This document shows, piece by piece, positions 1-9,700 of a DNA stretch of 64,000 nt (position 1 is the first letter of the stretch; the number at the start of each line of letters is the position of its first letter). Location: assembly GCA_003212555.1 (NCBI GenBank), contig QCPK01000004.1, forward strand, positions 1 to 64,000, written 5' to 3'. The notes beneath the pieces are model-generated. The model had not been told where the DNA came from and did no database searches. It saw only the letters and a list, made by a program, of their open reading frames with translations. Position numbers and translations under genes: made by a program. The DNA is from Prochlorococcus sp. AG-436-K22. GTDB lineage: Bacteria; Cyanobacteriota; Cyanobacteriia; PCC-6307; Cyanobiaceae.

Positions 1-2131
1 ACTATCTAATAGTATTTTTAATGCAATATTGCTTTTCTCTATATATTCCTTAACCCGTATAATTTTCCCCCGTTCAACTGCTTTCTTTTCTACTTTATTT
101 TGTGCAATATCTCCTGCTTTGGTTGCACAAAGAACAGATTATCTTATAGATTTTAGCTTAACCTCTGTTTTGACATTATCTTGGCTTGTTTTAACTATTT
201 GGTTTTTAGATCTTAAGAAATTAAATATATTTTTATCAATAACTTCTGGTTTTCTTATTGGTCTTACAGCACTTATAAGACCTACAGCAATATTATTTTT
301 TGCTCTCCCTTTATGTCTGACCATAATTTCTATTTTTAGATTTATGCGTAGAAAGAATTTGCTCCCAATAGTTAATCTTTCAGTATTAACTATCTCATTT
401 ATATCTACCTTTTACCCATGGTTTAGCTTAAACTGGTTGACTATTCTTACTAATATTAATAATGCAAGACGATGGGGAATAGCATATCAGGATGGATTAG
501 AAGCTAACACATTAGAAGGAATAGTTTATTACCCATTGCTGCTTCCAAGAATGTTTGGCATTTCTTTGGTGGCTTGTATTGTATTAGTCTATATCTTGAG
601 TAAATCTCGAAAATTTATTTTAAATAAAAGATTTTCAACCAATATTTTTATATTTTCTCATGTTTCTTTGTGGTTCTTAAGTTTGCCAATAGGAATTCTT
701 TTAATTTGTACTTTAATGACCACCAAGGATTATAGATTTATTCTTCCTATCCTTCCTCACTTATCTATTGCTTTAGCATTTTTGGTTGACTCTATTGATT
801 ATAAGGAACGTTTTAATTTCTATTGGAAGAGATTCTTAATTGCCCTTTCTTTCTTTACTCTTATTTGGAATCAATTTGGATTAGGGGTTAATCTTTCTGG
901 TTTCCCTTTGCATACACCTGACTCGGAAGATGGCTGGCCAATAGAATCAATTATATCTGAAATTAGAAGACAAAGCCCTTACTTAATGTCTACACTTGCT
1001 GTTTTACCAGATTCACAAAATTTGAATGCATTTAATTTGGAGGCTGAGGGCCTACGCCAAAAGCGCAAAGTATCAGCTCGTCAAATTGTAAGTGAAATTG
1101 ATACGGTTTCAGATGACCTTAGAAATTTTGATTGGTTTTTATTAAAGAGTGGAGACCAAGGTGTGATGAGCAATGAAATTCAGAAAAAGCTAGAGGGACT
1201 TCTTCAAGGATCTTCTTCATTTACCATAGCGAGAGTCTGGAATCTTCCAGATGAGAGTAAAGCTTATCTTTTGCAGAGAAAAACTCTAAGTAATAGCGTT
1301 ACCCCAATTGACTGTTTACAAAATACTCCTCAAGCTTCCCTCTCTATTTCAAATAATTTTATGAAAATTAATTTGGTTGGACAAGTTAGAGATTTCTATC
1401 AGAAGCACTTATTAGTAGAATTTATAAATAATTCTGAGAAATATACCTTTGATCATTCTATTGCTCAGGGTATGCTAAGTATGAATGATTTGAATAGAGA
1501 TAGTTGCGTAGAAATAAACGAGAGATTTAATTTGAAAGCCTCTCATTTAAAAGGAGAAGAGATTTTTCTGAGATTATTATCTAGGCAAGGTAAAGTTGAA
1601 AATCTGAAATTAATTAATACATATTTAGATCTCAATAATTACGAACAAAGCGATAAGATATTTTTACATAATCGTATAGGATTATTATTAGATATGGGAG
1701 GAATGCTCAGAGAAGGTAAACTTGACTCATTATTCGATAGGATTGCTCAGATTAATCAAAGTGATCCTAAGCAAATCTATCTTCTGAATGCAGAAGATAT
1801 TTTTAGATTTCGTTTAAAGGATGATCCAACCAATTTAGAATATCTTTATTCACTTTCGCTCTCTCAAATATTACAAAGAAAATCTATCGATGCATATCAG
1901 AATTTGCAGCTAATTAATCAATTGGAACCTAATAATGAATATGCTTATTTAGCAAAAGCTATTGTCCAATTATATCGCTTAAAACCTCAAGAGGCACTTT
2001 CCACTATTGAAAAAGCAAAACAGTTAGATGTCGATGATAAATTCTTGGATACTTGTAATTCCTTGACTTTATTAGCACATTTAATGCATTTTGATTTACC
2101 CAGGCTGATCTCTATGAATAAATCTAAATAA
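1..2131 (+). CDS. GT39/PMT-like polytopic membrane glycosyltransferase with C-terminal TPR-like region (5' truncated by window edge)
   Basis: Multi-TM N-terminus and TPR-like C-terminus (NNEYAYLAKAIVQLYRLKPQEALSTIEKAKQL). The frame is open upstream of the listed TTG to base 2, so the true start lies outside the window. Confidence 0.6.
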   Translation, partial: LSNSIFNAILLFSIYSLTRIIFPRSTAFFSTLFCAISPALVAQRTDYLIDFSLTSVLTLSWLVLTIWFLDLKKLNIFLSITSGFLIGLTALIRPTAILFFALPLCLTIISIFRFMRRKNLLPIVNLSVLTISFISTFYPWFSLNWLTILTNINNARRWGIAYQDGLEANTLEGIVYYPLLLPRMFGISLVACIVLVYILSKSRKFILNKRFSTNIFIFSHVSLWFLSLPIGILLICTLMTTKDYRFILPILPHLSIALAFLVDSIDYKERFNFYWKRFLIALSFFTLIWNQFGLGVNLSGFPLHTPDSEDGWPIESIISEIRRQSPYLMSTLAVLPDSQNLNAFNLEAEGLRQKRKVSARQIVSEIDTVSDDLRNFDWFLLKSGDQGVMSNEIQKKLEGLLQGSSSFTIARVWNLPDESKAYLLQRKTLSNSVTPIDCLQNTPQASLSISNNFMKINLVGQVRDFYQKHLLVEFINNSEKYTFDHSIAQGMLSMNDLNRDSCVEINERFNLKASHLKGEEIFLRLLSRQGKVENLKLINTYLDLNNYEQSDKIFLHNRIGLLLDMGGMLREGKLDSLFDRIAQINQSDPKQIYLLNAEDIFRFRLKDDPTNLEYLYSLSLSQILQRKSIDAYQNLQLINQLEPNNEYAYLAKAIVQLYRLKPQEALSTIEKAKQLDVDDKFLDTCNSLTLLAHLMHFDLPRLISMNKSK

Positions 2132-2643
2132 GGTTAAAGCTTTTAAGTCTTTGTATTGAGACTATTTTATATGTATCTAGATTTGTTACTCTTAGACCAT
2201 TTAAGAGATCACTCTTTTATTTGAATATCTGAGGAAATAACTTAAGCTTCTTCTAGTATAGTTTTTTTCGCTTAATGGCCTTACGCACTAGATACATTTG
2301 GCCGGGACGCATAAAATGAATACCTAATAATTTCTAGATCGAAGGATTGGGCCTAAAAAAAGGTGATAGCTGATTTGTACCGGAATTAATAGCCTACCTG
2401 GGTTAGGCCTTTTTTACTTTGTCTCCAATGCTTCTTCTTCAAGTAATTAGGTTTTGAGATCCATGGAATTGCATGAAAAGAGGAGATCTTCCAGGCTCAA
2501 TGAGTCAATTGGTTAATAGCTTTTAATCAATTTAACTTAGCAATTATGGCTAGATCCATATTTTTAGTAGCTCTTCTGTATGAATTTAGACTTCCTTAAT
2601 TTGTTTCAGGGGATACAATTTAGATCCATATGGTCTTAAATTA

Positions 2644-3084
2644 ATGCTTCAAAAGATCTTCAGTCTTATAGCCTGCATTGCTTTCTCATTGATGAGTTAT
2701 GCGCCGATTGCTATGGCAGTTGATGAGAAACCTCCTGTAGATATACAAGAGCTTTTCACAAGCACAAAACCAATTTATGGAGAGTCATTCACATACCCTG
2801 AAGGTAAAGGAGAAATGCGTCTTTATAAAGTGGATGTTCAACCAGGAGGAGTTGTCCCTTTTCATTTCCATGAGGCACCATTAACTAGTTATATCGAAGA
2901 AGGTCAATTAACACTAAAAACTAAGAAAGGTAAGAGTACAACTTTCCGTGAGGGAGATTCTTTTGTTTTAGCAGCTGATACTCCTGCTCATACCATGGCT
3001 AATAATGGAAAAGTACCAGCAGTGATGTGGGTCACTGTTGCAGCCGCTGAAGGAGTTCCTACTCTCACTAATGTTGAAGGATAA
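2644..3084 (+). CDS. Cupin-domain protein with N-terminal signal peptide
   Basis: Signal peptide, then PGGVVPFHFHEAPLTSYIEEGQLTL...GDSFVLAADTPAHTMAN cupin motifs. Confidence 0.8.
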   Translation: MLQKIFSLIACIAFSLMSYAPIAMAVDEKPPVDIQELFTSTKPIYGESFTYPEGKGEMRLYKVDVQPGGVVPFHFHEAPLTSYIEEGQLTLKTKKGKSTTFREGDSFVLAADTPAHTMANNGKVPAVMWVTVAAAEGVPTLTNVEG

Positions 3085-3120
3085 TTAGTTTCGGTTGACA
3101 GCCGATTGCTAGTGGATCGA

Positions 3121-3146
3121 GCAGGGCTGACCTAAGTCAGCCCTGC
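3121..3146. terminator. Hairpin, possible bidirectional terminator
   Basis: GCAGGGCTGAC-CTAA-GTCAGCCCTGC perfect 11-bp inverted repeat 37 bp after the cupin stop. Confidence 0.6.
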
Positions 3147-3189
3147 TTATATTATTGAGAATTACTTTCGAAGAGAATTTTCGTATTTC

Positions 3190-3525
3190 CTCTCGATTTT
3201 TTCGTAACTCTATTTTGTATTATTTTTTGAAACTCCAAGACTGATTTCATACCAATTGAAAAGGACGCCTTCCAGCGTCCATGGATCACTTGGTTAATAA
3301 GGCTGACCTCACCCCATCTCACTTGTTGTTCAAGCAGCAACAGGGGCTGTTTGACGTGAGAAACTAACGATTTTGTTAGCAGTTATGGTTTTGCCCTAAC
3401 CGAGCAGGCTTCAGTCATACGCCTTGTATCCAGTCGAAGCCATTGCAGCCCCATAATTATGGAGCTGAGCGGAATCGAACCGCTGTCCTAGATACTGGTT
3501 TGAATCACCTAGTTCATCAATCAAT
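3190..3525 (-). ncRNA. ssrA: tmRNA, circularly permuted two-piece form (outer ends approximate)
   Basis: Minus strand reads acceptor piece ...GGACAGCGGTTCGATTCCGCTCAGCTCCA (ends 3460), 7-nt spacer (3453-3459), then coding piece GGGGCTGCAATGGCTTCGACTGGATAC (starts 3452). Tag ORF 3380-3330 = ANKIVSFSRQTAPVAA*. GGGGCTG pairs with CAGCTCC as acceptor stem. Confidence 0.95.
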
Positions 3526-3611
3526 GAACATTTTCATTATTGCAGATCTGCGATTTTCTCTGCATTTACTAAAAATAAATTATCTAGTTAAAGTCGATTT
3601 TTTTTCTAGAT

Positions 3612-4742
3612 ATGGACATTGATCTTTTAGCTGTTCTCCCTAGAGGGATAGAGGAGGTTGGATTGCTTGAACTTTCACGTCTTGGAGCAAAGAATTTAAA
3701 TAAATCTAGAGGGAGAATTAGTTGCACAGTAGACTTGGCAACATTTTATAGATTACATTTTCAGGCCCGTCTCCCTTTTCGTTTCCTTCGCGAAATGAGT
3801 GAATTTTCTTGTATTGGACAAGAATCTCTATATTTTGCGGTTCAAAATGCTTGTGATTGGAAAAAATGGCTAGAACCTTCTAAAACTTTTCGGGTTAATG
3901 TCTCAGGTGGATCAAGAGAATTAAATCATAGTCATTTCACAGCATTGACAGTCAAAAATGCTCTTGTTGATTTACAGGAAAGTATCTGGGGTAAACGCTC
4001 CAAAGTTAATTTGGATGAGCCTGATATATGCATTCATTTACATCTTTTCTCTGATCGTGGAGTCTTGAGCTTTGCCACTTCTGCTAGTAGTTTACATCGA
4101 AGAGGTTATAGATCTGGGGTGGGACTAGCTCCTTTAAAGGAGAATCTTGCCGCAGGCTTGATCAAACTTTCTAATTGGAATGACTCCTTAACATTGGTTG
4201 ATCCATTATGCGGATCAGGAACATTTCTAATAGAAGCTGCGAGTATTGCAAGGGGACTGTCTCCTGGACTAAATAGATCATTTCTTTTTGAAACTTGGCC
4301 AGATTTTCAGAGAGAACTCTGGATTCAAGAAAGGAATCAAGCTGAGAAACTTTTTTTACCTAAAAAAAAGTTACCAAGGATAATTGGTTGTGAGCAAAAT
4401 AGCTCTATTGCTGACCAGGCAAAAGATAACATTAAAAGAGCTGGTCTTAATAATTCTATAGAGATTCAAATTGGACATTATAAAGATTTAGTATTACCTA
4501 AGTTACCAGGAGTTCTTGTATGTAACCCGCCTTATGGGAAACGTCTTGGAAACTTAAAAGATTTAGAATCAATGTATAGAGAATTTGGAAATTATTTAAA
4601 AAATAATGCATCAGGTTGGGATTTATGGCTTCTAAATGGAAATCCTAAATTAAGTAACTTTTTAGGTATGAAATCCTCGAGACGATTTCCGGTAACTAAT
4701 GGCGGTATTGATTGTAGATGGCTACATTACAAGATTCATTGA
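3612..4742 (+). CDS. THUMP-domain class I SAM-dependent RNA guanine-N2 methyltransferase (RlmL/YpsC-like)
   Basis: HRRGYR...APLKENLAAGLI, DPLCGSGTFLIEAA, VCNPPYGKRL motifs. Confidence 0.85.
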   Translation: MDIDLLAVLPRGIEEVGLLELSRLGAKNLNKSRGRISCTVDLATFYRLHFQARLPFRFLREMSEFSCIGQESLYFAVQNACDWKKWLEPSKTFRVNVSGGSRELNHSHFTALTVKNALVDLQESIWGKRSKVNLDEPDICIHLHLFSDRGVLSFATSASSLHRRGYRSGVGLAPLKENLAAGLIKLSNWNDSLTLVDPLCGSGTFLIEAASIARGLSPGLNRSFLFETWPDFQRELWIQERNQAEKLFLPKKKLPRIIGCEQNSSIADQAKDNIKRAGLNNSIEIQIGHYKDLVLPKLPGVLVCNPPYGKRLGNLKDLESMYREFGNYLKNNASGWDLWLLNGNPKLSNFLGMKSSRRFPVTNGGIDCRWLHYKIH

Positions 4743-5125
4743 GGTTTACCAAAAACGGCTTTTGTGCTCTTAGATAAACCTTCTAATGTTTCTGGTAAAT
4801 AAGGTCCTTTTGTTAGATATCCTCCTAATCTTAGACTTATTCCTGCTAGTACAATATTAACTAATGCAATAATCAATAAGGCCATTTCGATTTTTAAATT
4901 GACACTATTTTGCATCCAAATAATCATCACTATTTCTAATGCTAATAATGTGAAAAGCATTAGTACACCACCCATAGCAAGAAATATCCCACCACTGATT
5001 AATCTTCGCCTTTCTCGACTAACTTCCTTCAGTGCAATTCGGACATGTAGATCCATGATTGAACTGGCTAGAGCAGTGACTCTTGCTGCTGCACCTATTC
5101 CTTGAGAATTTTCCGTGTTCTTCAT
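4736..5125 (-). CDS. Phage holin family (Hol_X/DUF1469-like) membrane protein
   Basis: Two-TM layout with RVTALASSIMDLHVRIALKEVSRERRRLISG; typically paired with a YqjD-like protein. Confidence 0.6.
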   Translation of the reverse strand: MKNTENSQGIGAAARVTALASSIMDLHVRIALKEVSRERRRLISGGIFLAMGGVLMLFTLLALEIVMIIWMQNSVNLKIEMALLIIALVNIVLAGISLRLGGYLTKGPYLPETLEGLSKSTKAVFGKPQ

Positions 5126-5589
5126 TAAGATTTTCTACCTCCAGACATCAATATTCCTAATAAAACACCAAGACTAGCTGCTATGCCAATTGCTACTAGT
5201 GGTCTTTGTCGAATTGGCTTCTCAATTCGTGGTCTCAACGTACTATTCAATTCATCTAGGAGATCTTCTAATTGTTTTTCTAAAGGCTCAAAACTTTCAG
5301 CTAAAGTTTTTGTTCTATCACTCGCCGAATTGATGAGATCTTCAAGTTGCTCTAAAACTCCAAAGGAAGTTTTTCCCGAGTGAGATGAGATGACTCTTAC
5401 TAGCTCATCGAGACTTCCTCTTGTGGCTTCAATTGTTTGCTTGGCAAGTTCAGGCCATTCTTCTTGAATTTTTGGTAGCAAGTCATCAAATTGTTCATTA
5501 AACCAATGATTTGAGAGGTTTTTATTCTCAGCCAGTGGGGTTTCAACTGATGCCTGGCTTTCACTAGATGCAGAATGCTCTGATTCCAT
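5125..5589 (-). CDS. YqjD/ElaB-like (DUF883-type) helical protein with C-terminal TM anchor
   Basis: Helical body, then RPLVAIGIAASLGVLLGILMSGGRKS at the C-terminus. Confidence 0.5.
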   Translation of the reverse strand: MESEHSASSESQASVETPLAENKNLSNHWFNEQFDDLLPKIQEEWPELAKQTIEATRGSLDELVRVISSHSGKTSFGVLEQLEDLINSASDRTKTLAESFEPLEKQLEDLLDELNSTLRPRIEKPIRQRPLVAIGIAASLGVLLGILMSGGRKS

Positions 5590-5829
5590 GGTTTCCAGAC
5601 TGTTTTACAAATCGTAGGTTCCACTTTGATTCTAGGGAACCCTTCGATGCCTTGATTCTGTGAAATTAAACTTATGAAGCAAAAGATCAAATCTTGTAAA
5701 TAAAGGCACATATTAGATTTTTCGGATTTTTCCTTTGATTTAATAACATTCAGACGTCGCCTTTGCTTACATTTATTGCTATATGAAGCCTTCTAGTGCT
5801 AAAGATCTTTTGTATTTAACTTAGTGATC

Positions 5830-5961
5830 ATGGATGTAGGGTTGTCTGCAATGGTTTTTGCGTCTAATACCGTTCCCACAGATTTTGGTCTGATTCTTGG
5901 TGCTATAGCAGGTGCAGGGAGTTTGCTTCTTATTGCTTTGAGATTTGTTCCTAGCGATTAA
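5830..5961 (+). CDS. Small single-TM protein, 43 aa
   Basis: ATG...TAA ORF translating to MDVGLSAMVFASNTVPTDFGLILGAIAGAGSLLLIALRFVPSD; not in the supplied ORF track. Confidence 0.6.
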   Translation: MDVGLSAMVFASNTVPTDFGLILGAIAGAGSLLLIALRFVPSD

Positions 5962-6296
5962 GGCTCAAATGAAAATTGGATTCTGTGGCATGATTACCTG
6001 TATAAAGGTTTGATATAGTTTTTTTGTGTCTTAAGTTATTCTCGCTGATAATTAATTAGTTATTGTTTCTATCTAATTGATATTAGTTGATACTAATTTT
6101 TTTTTACTTTCTTTGTAATTAGACTTGAATCCAGTGATATAAATATTTTAGGAGGAGTTTCTTTTGAATTATTAGGGTCAATTGCCTGGAAATGCTAATA
6201 TTTTGGATTGTATATAAAGATGTTTGAAACTATAAGATTTTAAATGAATTAATTTTACGCTTAGACTTTAGAAGCAAATCATTTGCCTTTAAAATT

Positions 6297-6689
6297 TTGA
6301 AGAAATGCCTGAATCAAAGATGGGTTATTCTTAGGCACATGCTTTCTAAGGACTCTTTAGAAGGCTTACATTTTGATTTGTTGTTAGAAGATGGCGATTT
6401 TTGTAGGACTTGGCAACTCAAGAATATGCCAAGAGTTAATGGTCCTTCGGTAGAAGTTACTCTGATTGCTCCACATAAATTACATTGGTTAGAGAGGGAA
6501 GAATACGAAGTTTCAGGAGGAAGAGGCTGGGCTCAGCGTGTTGAAAAAGGCTATTTCGATGGCTCTTTGCCTAGAAATAAGTACGATTTGGTATCTATAG
6601 AAATTAATAGCATTCGTTTATCAGGCAGATTGGAAATAGGGAGAAAGTTGTGCAAATTAGTACCCTCTTCTAAATTCCATGTCAATTAG
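6297..6689 (+). CDS. Conserved protein resembling DNA ligase D 3'-phosphoesterase domain
   Basis: RWVILRH...GLHFDLLLEDGDFCRTWQL resembles the HYDLRLE..G.L.SWA core of the PE domain; TTG start assumed. Confidence 0.5.
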   Translation: MKKCLNQRWVILRHMLSKDSLEGLHFDLLLEDGDFCRTWQLKNMPRVNGPSVEVTLIAPHKLHWLEREEYEVSGGRGWAQRVEKGYFDGSLPRNKYDLVSIEINSIRLSGRLEIGRKLCKLVPSSKFHVN

Positions 6690-6752
6690 AAACGTAAGAC
6701 TTGAGCTTCTCTGAGGTTTCGCTAATCTTTGTTTTCAAGACTGTGAGTCCTG

Positions 6753-9700
6753 TTGGTTTACATCAATCAGGTAGGCCTGACAAATTTTAAATCCTTTGGG
6801 GGGTCAATGACTATTCCCCTTGAGGAGGGCTTTACTGTAGTTACAGGGCCTAATGGTTCAGGGAAAAGTAATATCCTTGATGGTATTTTGTTCTGTCTTG
6901 GATTAGCTACTAGTCGGGGTATGCGTGCTGAACGTTTACCCGATTTAGTTAATAGCGCTGTCTTAAGAGCTGGAAAATCTGCGGAAACAGTTGTAAGCGT
7001 GAGGTTTGATCTGGAAGGATGGCAGCCTGACTCCGCTGAGGAGGGGCTTGATATTCCTCAAGAAGGTCCTTGGATAAAGAGTGGTCAAAAAGATTGGACT
7101 GTAACAAGACGATTGCGGGTTATGCCCGGCGGCTCTTATAGCTCTTCATATACGGCTGATGGGGAAAATTGTAATTTGCAGCAACTTCAGATTCAATTAA
7201 GACGTTTAAGGATTGATCCTGAAGGAAGCAATGTCGTGATGCAAGGCGATGTTACGCGAGTTGTGTCTATGAGCAATAAAGATCGTAGAGGATTGATTGA
7301 TGAACTTGCAGGAGTGGCATTATTTGATAACAGAATACAACAGGCGCGTTTGAAGCTTGATGATGTTAATGATCGGCAAGAGCGATGTCGTATTGTTGAG
7401 CAAGAGTTACTTGCGTCGAAGCAACGTCTGGAAAAAGATTGTGAAAAAGCTCGTCTATATAAGCAGCTTAAAGATGAAATGCAATTTGTTAAAAAACAAG
7501 AATCTGTGCTTGTTTTTGAAACAGCAAAACAAGATTTTGAAAAGTTAAACTTACGCCAAAAGAAATTAATTGAAAAAGAATTCCATGACTCTGAAAAGTT
7601 AGAAAAGTCAGAAGTTATAATTAATCAGTTAGATCATAATCTGAAAGTCCTTCAAGTAGAAGTTAAGGATTTAGGTGAAGATAAGTTAATTGCAATCCAA
7701 GGAGAGATTGCAGGTTTAGATAGTCAATCTCGAGAGCTAGATAGACAAGCAATACAACATAAGGCTGATGGTGAGAAACTTAAAGAAAAAAGTGACAATT
7801 TGAAAATACTTCAATCAGGTATTAAACAAGATACATTACATAAAACATCAAAAAATTTAATTAAAGATATTGAAAATGCAAGTAAAAATCTAAAAAATGC
7901 TCAAATTGCTGTTGATATTTCAAGACGTAGACTTACTGACATTGCAGGACGCTCTGGAGATTATCTTGAAGAATATCAGGAACGTAATAACACTCGTCAA
8001 CAGATTCAAACGAAACTAAAGCCTATTCAGCAAGAGCAACAAGAGTTACAAGGTAAGTTATTGCAGATTGATGAGAGGTTAGCTGAACTCCGAATTGATC
8101 ATGATAGGGATTTACTCGATAATCAGAAATTAAATAAGGAACTGGAAGGAATTGAGATTGATTGGCAATCTATTTTAAAGGAGATTTCTATAGAACAAAA
8201 AGAGATTGATCAGCTTTTATCTCAATTATCAATTCAACAAAGGACTCGACTTCGTTTGGAAAATGATCAAACTAGAATAGAAAAAGATATTGCTCGTCTA
8301 GAAAGTCGAAGAGAAACATTACAGGAAAGTAGAGGAACAGGTGCTTTAAGACTCCTTTTAGAATCAGGATTAGAAGGTATTCATGGACTTGTCGCAAATT
8401 TGGGTGAGGTTGATAATCAGCATAAATTGGCGCTTGAAGTTGCTGCAGGTGCAAGGATTAGTCAGATTGTTTTGGATAATGATTTAATTGCTGCAAAAGC
8501 GATTGATTTATTGAAAAAGCGTAAAGCTGGAAGGTTGACTTTTTTACCACTTAATAAAATTAAGAATCCTGCAGGTACTTCAAAGATTGTTTTTCAAAGA
8601 CCATTCGAAGAGAAGAATTATCATGGTTTTATAGCTAAAGCAATTGATCTAATTAAATTTGAGCCAATTTACACAGAAGTCTTTAGATATGTATTTGGAG
8701 AAACTTTGGTATTTAATGATTTAGGTTCCGCACGCTCACACTTAGGTGCATTTAGGTCAGTTACCTTGGCTGGAGAATTGATTGAAAAAAGTGGTGCAAT
8801 GACTGGTGGTAGCTTCTTAGCTAGAAGTAGTTCCTTAGGCTTTGGCTCCAGTAATGATAATGATGAAATAGAACCACTTAGAGAAAGATTGCTTGAGATT
8901 GGTGCAACTTTGATTAGTTGTAAAAAAGAGGAATCAAGCTTGTCTCATTTATTAGATGTAGGTAGACCCAAATTGAAAGTTCTTGAAAAGAGGCATGCAT
9001 CTCTAGAGGCCCAACGTGCCGCATTTAAGCGTTCTCATAGTCCTTTTATAGATAGGCAAAACGAGAAAAGTAATCGTTTAAATTGTTTGAATAAAGCTAG
9101 AAAGGAGCATCAAACTAGACTGGACTTACTTGCAGAAGAGATTACTCCATTTATTGGTCAGTTAGAGAGGCTTGATGCCAAGGAAAAGGCCCCTTTATCT
9201 ATTAGTAGTAATCAGAATATAAAACAACTACAAAAAGACTTGCAGTTAGCCGAAGAAGCTCTTGAAAAAGCAAAAGATGGACGAGATTCTTTAATTAATG
9301 AAAAGCGCAATGAGGATCTGGCATTAGAAAGGCTTGTTGGCCAACAAGAATCTCTAAAAGATGAAGAAGAGAGATTACAGGATGCAATTAATTTACTTAC
9401 TCAGCAGCATAAAAAATGGAGGAATGAAAACCAATCTTTAAAGATTCAACGGGAAAAATTGGATATTCAAAAAAAACAATTGGAGAATACCTTTGGTGAA
9501 AAACGTAGAGAGCGTGATAAGGCCGAATTGGAATTGTCTACTAAAAGGCAAGAATTTCAAGATCTGTCATGGAAACTCGAAAGATTAAGAGAGGATGTTC
9601 AATCTCTCAAGGAAGAGTTAAGAAGTAGTGCTATTCGTATTGAGGAACTCGAGAAACTTCTTCCAGAACCATTGCCAGATATCCCTGAAGAACTTAGAGA

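Noticed and set aside
3152-3340. 62-aa minus-strand ORF in the supplied track
   Set aside because: Lies inside and downstream of the tmRNA coding piece; its translation is an artefact of structured RNA.
4736-5589. Holin-like gene pair as a prophage remnant
   Set aside because: Hol_X-like plus YqjD-like pairs are ordinary bacterial membrane proteins; no other phage genes nearby.
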